From Streptomyces cupreus (GTDB lineage Bacteria > Actinomycetota > Actinomycetes > Streptomycetales > Streptomycetaceae), in NCBI RefSeq assembly GCF_014257025.1, contig NZ_JACMSF010000051.1, positions 1 through 62,881 of the forward strand: a stretch of 62,881 bases of DNA. Direction: 5' to 3'. Position numbers and translations under genes: made by a program. Every line of letters begins with the position of its first letter. Position 1 is the first letter of the stretch. A model generated the notes under the pieces. That model saw nothing but the letters and a program-made list of their open reading frames with translations, was not told the origin of the DNA and ran no database searches. Positions 1-7,647 of the stretch are shown here, one piece after another.

Positions 1-147
1 ACCACCACCGCAGAAGGTCACGCATTCGATGCAAGAACTCCCGTTCCCCACTCGGGGATGCGCGCCCGCCACTGCCCGGAGGCTCACTCATACGCACCAG
101 AACACGCTCAACTGCCATCAATCGCCATCTGTTCGCAACCCCCGGCC

Positions 148-505
148 TCAGAAGTCGACCGGGTCCCGCACGATCGGGCAGGTCTTGCAGTGGCCACTGC
201 CCCGGCCGCGGCCCAGTTCGGCGCCGACGATGGTGACGACCTCGATCCCGGCCTTGCGGAGCAGGGTGTTGGTCTGGGTGTTGCGGTCGTAGGTGAACAC
301 CACGCCCGGCTCCAGGGCGACCCGCGTTGTTGCCGCTGTCCCACTGCTGGCGCTCGGAGGCGTAGATGTCCCCGCCGGTCTCCACGACCCGCAGTTTCGG
401 CAGTCCGAGCGCCTTGGCGACGACGTCGACGAAGGCGGACGGGGCCTCGTCGATCAGTTCGAGGCCGGGCGCCTTGTCGGTGGGCCGCAGGAGAAGGTGC
501 GGCGA
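148..505 (-). pseudogene. arginine deiminase (ArcA) C-terminal remnant
   Basis: This is the C-terminal fifth or so of arginine deiminase, the enzyme that hydrolyses arginine to citrulline and ammonia. On the minus strand the reading frame ending at 148 carries YDRNTQTNTLLRKAGIEV and then GRGRGSGHCKTCPIVRD; the Cys after GSGH is the family nucleophile. Upstream, in another frame, come KLRVVETGGDIYASE and QQWDSGNN, also ArcA-like. The two frames join near 328, where one extra G after the GNN codons breaks the gene. About 115 residues remain of the usual ~410. No start codon is left: the 5' part is replaced by antiporter sequence. It is clearly non-functional. The identification rests on the well-conserved active-site segment, so I am fairly sure of it. 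Confidence 0.82.
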
Positions 506-990
506 CGCTGGCGCCCTCCACCCCGAGGAAGACGAAGACGGTGGCCGGCATGGTGCCCTTGACCTGCTGGAACAGGGAGCCCGCGTAGTCAGCGCCGCCG
601 AAGTTGTCCACGAAGACACCCGGCTCGAAGTAGAAGAGCGCGAGCATGACGAAAACGAGGATCGGCACCACCTTGGCGATGGTGACGATGCGGTTGATGG
701 CCGCCGCGTCCTTCACACCCCGGCTGATCAGCCAGAAGAACAGCCACAGCCCCACCGAGGAGAGCACATGGCGAGCACGGTGTCGCCGTCGCCGAGCGCG
801 GGCGTGATCGCTCCGACAGCACCGGCGAGGTCGGGGCGGCGCACCGCGAGCGTCTGGAAGACGAACGCCAGCATCAGCATGCCGGTGCCGGCCACCGCCC
901 AACCATGGAGCCGACCACCATTGTGGTGAGCGTCGGCAGGCTGAGTTTGGCGGCACGGGCTTCCTGGGTCGTGGTCTCGACCTCGGACAT
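506..990 (-). pseudogene. ArcD-like arginine/ornithine antiporter remnant (APC family)
   Basis: These are fragments of a basic amino acid antiporter of the APC superfamily, the membrane partner of ArcA. An ATG at 990 opens MSEVETTTQEARAAKLSLPT and LTTMVVGSMVG. The frame then shifts into GTGMLMLAFVFQTLAVRRPD, jumps over a missing transmembrane segment to a GDGDTVLA segment, and shifts again to VGLWLFFWLISRGVKDAAAI and KVVPILVFVMLALFYFEPGV. It reaches a VFVFLGVEGASV segment and passes directly into ArcA sequence near 505. Several internal deletions and at least two frameshifts are visible, so the gene is dead. The order antiporter then deiminase on one strand is that of an arc operon. The fusion shows that a single deletion removed the antiporter C-terminus and most of ArcA. 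Confidence 0.72.
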
Positions 991-1139
991 GGGCGTCCTT
1001 GGCCGGTCGGGCACCACCGCAGATCGGCGGTGCGGAGACGTCATCCGGCGGCCTGAGCGACATTATCAGCGAAATATCCCGAATGCCCGGCCAGTTTGCC
1101 CCCGATGCCCGATCGGCGAATCAGTCCTATCGTGCTGTC

Positions 1140-2237
1140 ATGGAGCATGCACTGAGTCCCGCCACACTCGCCGAGCTGCGCCGCCCGCGCCCCTATCCCG
1201 CGGTGTCCGTACTGACCCCGACGCACCGCAGGGAGCCCGAGAACGCCCAGGACCCGGTCCGGCTGCGCAATGTCGTGGCCGACGCGAAGAAGCAACTGGA
1301 GGCGGATCCCGCGGTCAGCCGGGAACGGCGGATCGACGTCGTCCGGCAGCTGGAGGAGGCGGTCGCCGAGGTCGATCTGACGCACGCCGAGGACGGTCTG
1401 GTGATCTTCGCCGCGCCGGGTGAGCACCAGGTGTGGTCACTGGCGCGCACGGTGCCCGAACGCGTGGTCCTCTCGGACACCTTCCTCACCCGCAACCTCG
1501 TCTCGGCGCAGGCCGCCGAGCGGCCGTTCTGGGTGCTCTGTGTCTCCGCCGACCGGGTGACGCTGTGGAACGGCGGCACCGAACGGGTCGTCGAGGAGCA
1601 CGTCGGCGGCTTCCCGCTCACCCGCAGCGTGGACAACTTCGACGCCGAGCGCCAGGAGCAGATCGGCGATCTGTCGAGCACCTTCCGCGACGAGGGCACC
1701 CGGCACTTCCTACGGGAGGCCGACACCGCGATCGGCAGGCTGCTGCGCGACGATCCGCGCCCGCTGTACGTCACGGGCGAGACCGCGGCACTGTCCCTGC
1801 TCGACGAGGTCGGCAGTGTCACCAAGGACGCCGTCCACGTCCGGCACGGCGGCCTCTCGCACGCCACCCCGGACGCGGTCTGGCAGGCGGTACGGCCCAT
1901 GGTCGCCGCCGAAGGGCGCAAGACCACCGACGAGGTCGCCCGGGAACTGGAGACGGCCATGGGCCGCAAGGCCTACGCGGCCGGCGTCGACGAGGTCTGG
2001 CAGAGCGCCCGCGAGGGCCGTGTCCGGCTGCTGGCGGTCGAGGAGAACTACCGGGCGACCGTCCGCGACGACTCCGGCGACCACCTGATCCCGGCCGAGA
2101 GCGGCGACCTCGACGCCCGCGAGGACATCGTGGACGAGATCGTCGAGCAGTGCCTGGAGACCGGCGCCGATGTCCGCTTCGTACCGGACGGCACGCTGGG
2201 CGACGCGACCGGGATCGCGGGCATCCTGCGCTACTGA
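1140..2237 (+). CDS. bacterial archaeo-eukaryotic release factor (baeRF) family protein
   Basis: A 365-residue soluble protein starting MEHALSPATLAELRRPRPYP. The opening PAVSVLTPTHRREPENAQDP, the central LWNGGTERVVEEHVGGFPL and the C-terminal region with TGADVRFVPDGTLGDATGIA resemble the baeRF proteins. These are bacterial relatives of eRF1/aRF1 thought to act in ribosome rescue or hibernation; that role is a family prediction, not proven. I see no GGQ tripeptide, so peptide release is not supported. The ATG at 1140 was chosen because the conserved N-terminus begins there. No strong Shine-Dalgarno sequence precedes it, so the message may be leaderless or start elsewhere. It is divergent from the dead arc locus and followed by a convergent SsgA-like gene. 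Confidence 0.62.
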   Translation: MEHALSPATLAELRRPRPYPAVSVLTPTHRREPENAQDPVRLRNVVADAKKQLEADPAVSRERRIDVVRQLEEAVAEVDLTHAEDGLVIFAAPGEHQVWSLARTVPERVVLSDTFLTRNLVSAQAAERPFWVLCVSADRVTLWNGGTERVVEEHVGGFPLTRSVDNFDAERQEQIGDLSSTFRDEGTRHFLREADTAIGRLLRDDPRPLYVTGETAALSLLDEVGSVTKDAVHVRHGGLSHATPDAVWQAVRPMVAAEGRKTTDEVARELETAMGRKAYAAGVDEVWQSAREGRVRLLAVEENYRATVRDDSGDHLIPAESGDLDAREDIVDEIVEQCLETGADVRFVPDGTLGDATGIAGILRY

Positions 2238-2250
2238 GCCGGCCCGCGGG

Positions 2251-2664
2251 TCAGACGCTGCCGAAGAGCGCGCTCAGCCCTTCGTCGACGGCCGACCCGA
2301 CGTCCTCCTGCCCGACGGCGACGACCGCGCAGCTGCGCGCCAGGAAACGGCGCAGGGCGGCGCTGTCGAACTGCAACAGGGCCAGCCCGTACGGCGAGTG
2401 GAACTCCAGCACCGTACGGGCCGGGCCGCACGGCCAGATGTGCACGTCCCCGGCTCCGGCCGGGCCGTGCAGCCCCTCCGCCAGCAGTGAGCGGGCGAAG
2501 GTCCAGGTGACGCCCTCGCCGTCGAGGGAGACCTCGGACGGGAAGTCGATGTGCACGGCCAGCGGATCCGTCGTGCTGTAACGGAGCGTCGCGGGAGCGG
2601 GCAACGCCTCCTCGTCGGCGGTGATGAGACGAGCGCGGACAGGCTGCTCCAAGGTGACGTCCAT
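2251..2664 (-). CDS. SsgA-like sporulation/cell division protein
   Basis: A 137-residue protein of the SsgA-like (SALP) family, found only in sporulating actinomycetes, where members guide septum placement and spore-wall synthesis. Family features are the N-terminal RARLITADEEALPAPATLRY, then PLAVHIDFPSEV, VTWTFARSLLAEGL and the C-terminal half with HSPYGLALLQFDSAALRRFL. The length matches the family (about 130-145). The ATG at 2664 was chosen over an upstream start at 2730 because GGGGGAG lies eight bases before it and the conserved sequence begins at once. Which SALP paralogue it is cannot be told. The gene is monocistronic and convergent with the baeRF gene. A palindromic GTGA-N6-TCAC site lies about 105 bp upstream. 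Confidence 0.85.
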   Translation of the reverse strand: MDVTLEQPVRARLITADEEALPAPATLRYSTTDPLAVHIDFPSEVSLDGEGVTWTFARSLLAEGLHGPAGAGDVHIWPCGPARTVLEFHSPYGLALLQFDSAALRRFLARSCAVVAVGQEDVGSAVDEGLSALFGSV

Positions 2665-2766
2665 AGCGATCTCCCCCGTGATCGATGAGGTCGGGCGGGT
2701 GTTGGCCGACATGTCTTTACGACCTCTCACACGCCGCTCGCATTACACCGGAGCCGGATTCCCTGA

Positions 2767-2782
2767 CGTGACCTGCGTCACG
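2767..2782. promoter_or_regulatory. Crp/FNR-type palindrome upstream of the SsgA-like gene
   Basis: CGTGACCTGCGTCACG is a perfect inverted repeat of CGTGAC around four central bases and fits the Crp half-site pattern GTGA-N6-TCAC. It lies about 105 bp before the SsgA-like start. Streptomyces has a Crp protein that acts in germination and development, so binding is plausible but inferred. The rest of 2665-3119 shows no gene that I can support; it holds the promoters of the two flanking divergent genes. Confidence 0.4.
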
Positions 2783-3119
2783 AACAAACGGAGCATTCTC
2801 CCCTTACCTGAATGAAGCCACCCGAAGCGCTCCGCAGAAGGCCGGGAGAGTCCCCGAACGCACTGCCGTCGAACACGAGGATGAACGTCCGATCACCACC
2901 CCCGCACCCCGTCAAACCACGTACGCCACCTACGACTTGACCCGCCCGAGCAGTACGTCATTCACATGATGGGACCGCCCCAGGAAGACTGTGGCATATG
3001 CCAGAAACACCACCGCATCGTGTGTTGCCAAATCCCTTACAGCGCGTCGCGGGCTGTGCAACAGTCGTAACGGTCCCTTCGCCAATCTGGTCGTACCGTC
3101 CCCTTCACCGGAGTGCGTC

Positions 3120-4550
3120 ATGCCGTCCCATCTCTCTGCGGACCGCCCCGCCGCCCAGCCGCCCGGACGCGGCTCGGTCGACGCGCTGATATCGCAGGCG
3201 CGACGCCTCAAGGGCGACGTGGACGCCGTACGGCGGGACACTCCCAGTGACGCTGCGGACCCGCAGGAACGCTGGCAGCGCGCGCTGTGCGACCTCGCGC
3301 TCACCCAACTCGACGATCTCGACGCCCACTTGGCCCAGCTGCGGGAGGGACCGCCGCCGGTGCCCGCCGCACCGGCGACGCCCGCCGCCCCCGAGTCCGT
3401 GCCGCCCGCTGCGCGCAGCGGCTCGCTGCTCAGCCGGGTCGGCAGCGCGGAGTGGAACCTCCTGACGGACGAGGCCAGTTGGTCCGGTGAGCTGTACCAG
3501 ATCCTGGGCCGGGACACCTCCGCCCCCCCGCTCACCCTGGACGAACTGCCCTCCCTGGTGCTCGACGAGGACCGGCCGAAGCTGACCGCGATGGTCACCG
3601 ACTGCCTCGTCGACGCCAAGCCGATCGACGGGGAGTTCCGTGTCGTCCGCCCGGGCGGCGAGGTACGGACCGTTCACATGATGGGCGAGCCCGTGCTCGG
3701 TGCCGACGGCAGCACCGCCTCGATGTGGGCCGTGCTGCGTGACGTCAGCGAACTGCGCCGCAGTCAGCGCGCGTTGAGCGAGACCCGTGACTCGCTCCAG
3801 CGCCAGCAGCACCGCGCGCAGACCGAGCACCGGCTGGCGGTCGAGCTGCAGGAGGCCGTGCTGCCGCCGTGGCGCGGCGCCCTGCGGCTCCCGCACCAGG
3901 GCCCGGAGACCCTGGACCTCGCGGCCCGCCATCTGCCGTCGGCGAGCGGCTCGCCGATCGGCGGCGACTGGTACGACGCACTCGAACTCCCCGGCGGCGA
4001 GACGCTGTTGAGCGTCGGCGACCTCACCGGCCAGGGCGTCGCCGTGGCCTCGGGCATGGCGACCCTGCTGGGTGCCGTGCGCGGCATGGCGATGGCCGGC
4101 ACCGAGCCGGGCCAGCTGATGTCCTGGCTCAACCAGTTACTCGACGCCACCGTCCAGCCCGCCCTCGGCAGCGCGGTCTGCTGCCGCTACCGGCCGGCCA
4201 CCCGCACCCTGGTCTGGGCACAGGCAGGACACCCCGCCCCGCTGCTGTTCCGCGGCGGGACGGGGTGCAGGTTGGCGGCACCGTACGGCGTCCTGCTGGG
4301 CGCGACAACCGGTGCCTCGTACAGCCAGGCCGAAGTGACCCTGGAGACCGGTGACCTGCTGCTCCTGCACACCGAGGGACTGGTGTCCGGGCGCAGCGAC
4401 ACCGACGCCGTGGACCGTCTCCTCGACCTGGCTCCGCGCTTCGGGGAGGCGCGCACCGCACAGGACTGCGTACGGATGGTCGTGGAGGAGTTCGGCGAGA
4501 CCGAGCGCGAGGGTGACGCCTGCGTGCTCGTCGCCAGGGTGACGTCCTGA
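3120..4550 (+). CDS. PAS domain / SpoIIE-type PP2C serine phosphatase
   Basis: A 476-residue soluble signalling protein. Residues 1-95 form an alpha-helical and then Ala/Pro-rich linker. Residues ~100-225 form a PAS-like sensor (WNLLTDEASWSGELYQILGR through GEFRVVRPGGEVRTVHMMGE). A short coiled coil follows (LRRSQRALSETRDSLQRQQH), leading into a PP2C/SpoIIE phosphatase domain with SPIGGDWYDALEL, LLSVGDLTGQGVAVASGMAT, AQAGHPAPLLF and a C-terminal EGDACVLVARV. The metal-binding aspartates of GGDW and VGDL are present. Such Streptomyces proteins dephosphorylate anti-anti-sigma factors; the specific target is unknown. The ATG at 3120 follows GGAG and begins the conserved N-terminus. The gene is convergent with the Nsd-like gene 30 bp away. 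Confidence 0.85.
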   Translation: MPSHLSADRPAAQPPGRGSVDALISQARRLKGDVDAVRRDTPSDAADPQERWQRALCDLALTQLDDLDAHLAQLREGPPPVPAAPATPAAPESVPPAARSGSLLSRVGSAEWNLLTDEASWSGELYQILGRDTSAPPLTLDELPSLVLDEDRPKLTAMVTDCLVDAKPIDGEFRVVRPGGEVRTVHMMGEPVLGADGSTASMWAVLRDVSELRRSQRALSETRDSLQRQQHRAQTEHRLAVELQEAVLPPWRGALRLPHQGPETLDLAARHLPSASGSPIGGDWYDALELPGGETLLSVGDLTGQGVAVASGMATLLGAVRGMAMAGTEPGQLMSWLNQLLDATVQPALGSAVCCRYRPATRTLVWAQAGHPAPLLFRGGTGCRLAAPYGVLLGATTGASYSQAEVTLETGDLLLLHTEGLVSGRSDTDAVDRLLDLAPRFGEARTAQDCVRMVVEEFGETEREGDACVLVARVTS

Positions 4551-4580
4551 GTCCGAGGCGGGATCGAGCGCAGGGGCCCC

Positions 4581-6071
4581 TTATGCCCGTGCGCTGTTCC
4601 CGCCCTTCGCCGTCTTGGGCAGGGCCAGCCTGATCTCCTCCCGCAGTTCATGGATCTTCGGGTAGCTGGAGTACTCGGCGGTCAGCCGGTACATCTGACG
4701 CAGCCGGTCCCAGGTGCGGTGGGAGGAGTTGGATCCCATCGACACCAGCGCGAGACGCGCGTAACGGTCGGCCTGTTCGGGGTCGTCGGCGATGAAGCAG
4801 GCGGAGGCCATGGACAGGAAGTCGAAGATCTTCGACCGCTGCCGCCCGTCGATCCGCAGGGCCAGGGCCTTCTCCGCGTAGTGCTGGGCGTGCGCGGCCG
4901 CTTGGGGCTCGAACTCCGCCAGCGTGCGGTAGGCCAGGGCCTGCATGCCGTACAGGTCCTCCTCCTTGAAGGTCTGCATCCAGCTCGGGGGCGGCACATC
5001 CCCCCGGTCGGAGACGAACAGGTCCTCCGCCTGTCCGAGGGTGCGGCGCATCGCCTGGCCCTTGCCCATCGAGGCCTGTGCCCAGGCCTCGATGGTGTAG
5101 AGCATCGCCCGGGTCCGCGGCAGCACCTCGGCGCCGGAGCCGGACTGGGCGAGCTTCATCAGGTCCAGTGCGTCGTCGGGCCGGCCCAGATGCACCATCT
5201 GGCGAGCCGCTCGGGAGAGCGCCTCCCCGGCGCGGGGCCGGTCGCCGCCCTCACGGGCCGCGTGGGCGGCGATGACGAAGTACTTCTGGGCCGTGGGCTC
5301 CAGGCCGACGTCGTGCGACATCCAGCCCGCGAGGACGGCGAGATTGGCGGCGACGCCCCACAGGCGCCGCTGGAGGTGTTCCGGATGCCGGTAGGCGAGC
5401 ATGCCGCCCACTTCGTTGAGCTGTCCCACCACCGCCTTGCGTTGCAGCCCGCCGCCGCGGGCCGCGTCCCAGGCGCGGAACACCTCTACGGAACGCTCCA
5501 GTTCCTCGATCTCCTGCGACCCGATGGGGGCGGCCTCGTAGCGGTCGAACCCAGCGGGGTCGGCGTGCAGGGGATCGTCGAATCGGGGAGCGTCGGCCTT
5601 GAGAGTCGGATCGGAGTGCAGCCAGTCGTGCATGGCGCTGCTGAGTGCGGATCCCGCGGCGAGCGCGGCGCCCGCGCCCACCAAGCCGCGTCGGTTGAGC
5701 ATGAGGTCCATTCCCGTGAATTCGGTGAGGACCGCGGCTGTCCGTTCGGGCGCCCACGGCACGCCGTCGGGATGTTCCACACTCCCGTCGCCCTGCCGTT
5801 TCCCCACACGCCCGTGCCGGACCAGACCGAGGTCCTCGATGGTCACGACACGGCCGAGTCGCTCGGTGAACAGAGCCGCCAGCACCCGCGGCACCGGATC
5901 GCGCGGGATCTCTCCCATGTCGATCCAACGCCGCACCCGCGAGGTGTCGGTCGACAGCTGGGGGTGGCCCATGGCCGCCGCCTGCCGGTTGACCAGCCTC
6001 GCGAGCTCGCCCTTGGACCAGCCGGCCAGGCCGAACAGGTCCGCGAGGCGGGAGTTGGGTTGTCCGTTCAC
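4581..6071 (-). CDS. Nsd-like transcriptional regulator with TPR-type repeats
   Basis: A 496-residue protein resembling the Streptomyces NsdA/NsdB family, negative regulators of sporulation and antibiotic production. The N-terminal ~75 residues look like a helix-turn-helix module (SRLADLFGLAGWSKGELARL, then DTSRVRRWIDMGEIPRDPVP). A short hydrophobic stretch with an RR pair sits mid-N-terminus (LNRRGLVGAGAALAAGSAL). The rest is helical TPR-like repeat (GRPDDALDLMKLAQSG, LYTIEAWAQASMGKGQAMRR, ALAYRTLAEFEPQAAAHAQH). A GTG start at 6071 is preferred: it follows GGGGG by eight bases and the conserved NGQPNSRLADLFG begins there, whereas an ATG at 6179 would add unconserved sequence. It is divergent from the phosphotransferase-like gene, with 252 bp between them. 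Confidence 0.75.
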   Translation of the reverse strand: MNGQPNSRLADLFGLAGWSKGELARLVNRQAAAMGHPQLSTDTSRVRRWIDMGEIPRDPVPRVLAALFTERLGRVVTIEDLGLVRHGRVGKRQGDGSVEHPDGVPWAPERTAAVLTEFTGMDLMLNRRGLVGAGAALAAGSALSSAMHDWLHSDPTLKADAPRFDDPLHADPAGFDRYEAAPIGSQEIEELERSVEVFRAWDAARGGGLQRKAVVGQLNEVGGMLAYRHPEHLQRRLWGVAANLAVLAGWMSHDVGLEPTAQKYFVIAAHAAREGGDRPRAGEALSRAARQMVHLGRPDDALDLMKLAQSGSGAEVLPRTRAMLYTIEAWAQASMGKGQAMRRTLGQAEDLFVSDRGDVPPPSWMQTFKEEDLYGMQALAYRTLAEFEPQAAAHAQHYAEKALALRIDGRQRSKIFDFLSMASACFIADDPEQADRYARLALVSMGSNSSHRTWDRLRQMYRLTAEYSSYPKIHELREEIRLALPKTAKGGNSARA

Positions 6072-6323
6072 ATCAAGCCCCCAGGTTCTCGGCTGAGTTG
6101 ACAGTAGCCCGGTGAGAGTTGCCGGGCGACTATTCGCCAGGGTTCGCCAGGGTGCGCCAGATGGTGTGCCACTGGGCATCGGGTGTCAGGTAGGAACGCG
6201 CCACCCCGACCCGGTCGCCGCTCTGCAAAGGGCGCATTCCCCAGGGTGCACCGTGCGGCCGGGCCGGGTAGCGCGCTTGCGCAGAGCAGACACTGCAGGC
6301 ACACGAAGGGATCTGTTCCGCCC

Positions 6324-7475
6324 ATGTACGCAGCATCGTCCTCCGTGTCCGCCCCGCCCCGGACGCTGCACCCCCGCCCGGCGGGCAGCGGCCCCTACCT
6401 CGATCCCGCCCGCTCGGCAGCGACCCCCGTCATCGGAGCGGGCCGTACGCGCCGCGCCGCGGGGCTCGGCACGCAACCGCTCAGCGGGAGACTCGACTTG
6501 TCCGGCCCTCAGGGCGCCCAGCTGCGTACGGCCATCGCGTCGGTGCACCGGATCTGCCCGGAGTTCGCCCCGGTCCAGGTGCTGCGCCGCAGCGGACGGT
6601 CCGTGCTCCTCGTGGGGACGACGGGACGCAGCACGGCCGTCGCCAAGTGCTTACTGGACCACTCCCCGGTCTGGGCCGAGCGGATCAGGCACGAAATAGC
6701 TGCCTACCGCTCGTTCGTCCGGCACCGCCCTCCGGTGCGGGCGCCGAGGCTGATCGCGGCGGATCCGGACAACTGCACGCTGGTCATCGAGCGGATGCCG
6801 GGGCGCGTGGCGGCCCTTCAGCGGCACCCGGCCGAGGCACCGCCCCGCGCGGACGTCAGGGCGGCCCTGGCGGCGATCTGCCGGCTGAACGCCTGGCGGC
6901 CGCCGGCGGGCACCTTCGACGCCCCGCTGGACTACGCCTCGCGCATCTCCCGCTTTCACGAGCTGGGACTGCTCACCGACCGCGACATGGGCGATCTGCA
7001 GAAGCTGCTGCACGGCATCGCGCACTCGGCGGGCCGGCAGGGTATGGGCCAGTTCTGCCACGGCGAGGCATTCCTGTCGAACATCCTGCTCTCACCAGCC
7101 GGTCCAGTGCTGGTGGACTGGGAGCACGCGGGCTGGTACCTCCCGGGCTACGACCTGGCCACCCTGTGGTCGGTGCTCGGGGACGCACCGGTCGCGCGTC
7201 GGCAGATCAGCCAGATCGCCCAGTCGGCGGGTCCGGCCTCACGGGACGCCTTCCTGGTGAACCTGATGCTCGTGCTGACCCGTGAGATCCGTACCTACGA
7301 GACGGCCGTGCAGCGTTCGATGCACGACGCGGCCCCGGCGGCCCCGGCGGCACCGGGCTCGGCCCACCCGGGTGCTGCGCCGTCCGGCGAGGAACAGCGC
7401 CTGCTGCTCAGGCGGCTGCACGACGACTGCCAGCTGGCCCGACGGGCCGTCCGAGCTGCGGTCGGCACTCGCTGA
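6324..7475 (+). CDS. aminoglycoside phosphotransferase-like (APH-fold) protein
   Basis: A 383-residue protein with the C-lobe of the APH/choline-kinase fold. The catalytic loop reads GQFCHGEAFLSNILL and the metal loop VLVDWEHAGWYLPGYDLATL. In most enzymes of this fold the loop is HGD-x4-N; here Glu replaces Asp at residue 248, so catalysis needs testing. The N-lobe has VLRRSGRSVLLVGTTGRSTA and AVAKCLLDHSPVWAERIRHE, with a plausible ATP-anchoring Lys. The N-terminal ~65 residues are Pro/Ala/Gly-rich and probably disordered. The ATG at 6324 follows GAAGGG. The substrate is unknown and resistance should not be assumed. The divergent Nsd-like neighbour suggests a regulatory pair. Confidence 0.72.
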   Translation: MYAASSSVSAPPRTLHPRPAGSGPYLDPARSAATPVIGAGRTRRAAGLGTQPLSGRLDLSGPQGAQLRTAIASVHRICPEFAPVQVLRRSGRSVLLVGTTGRSTAVAKCLLDHSPVWAERIRHEIAAYRSFVRHRPPVRAPRLIAADPDNCTLVIERMPGRVAALQRHPAEAPPRADVRAALAAICRLNAWRPPAGTFDAPLDYASRISRFHELGLLTDRDMGDLQKLLHGIAHSAGRQGMGQFCHGEAFLSNILLSPAGPVLVDWEHAGWYLPGYDLATLWSVLGDAPVARRQISQIAQSAGPASRDAFLVNLMLVLTREIRTYETAVQRSMHDAAPAAPAAPGSAHPGAAPSGEEQRLLLRRLHDDCQLARRAVRAAVGTR

Positions 7476-7647
7476 CGGGGACGGCGGTCCGCGGTGCGCC
7501 CGGGACGGCGGCGCACCGCGGCCCTACGTATGCACGCCTCTTCGCCTTCCCCTGGGCATGATTGACGGATCGTCGGCAGGCCGGTACCACGTACGCATCG
7601 CCCGGCCCCGCACGGCTCATCGCGCCCGACCGTCCCAGGAGGCTGCA

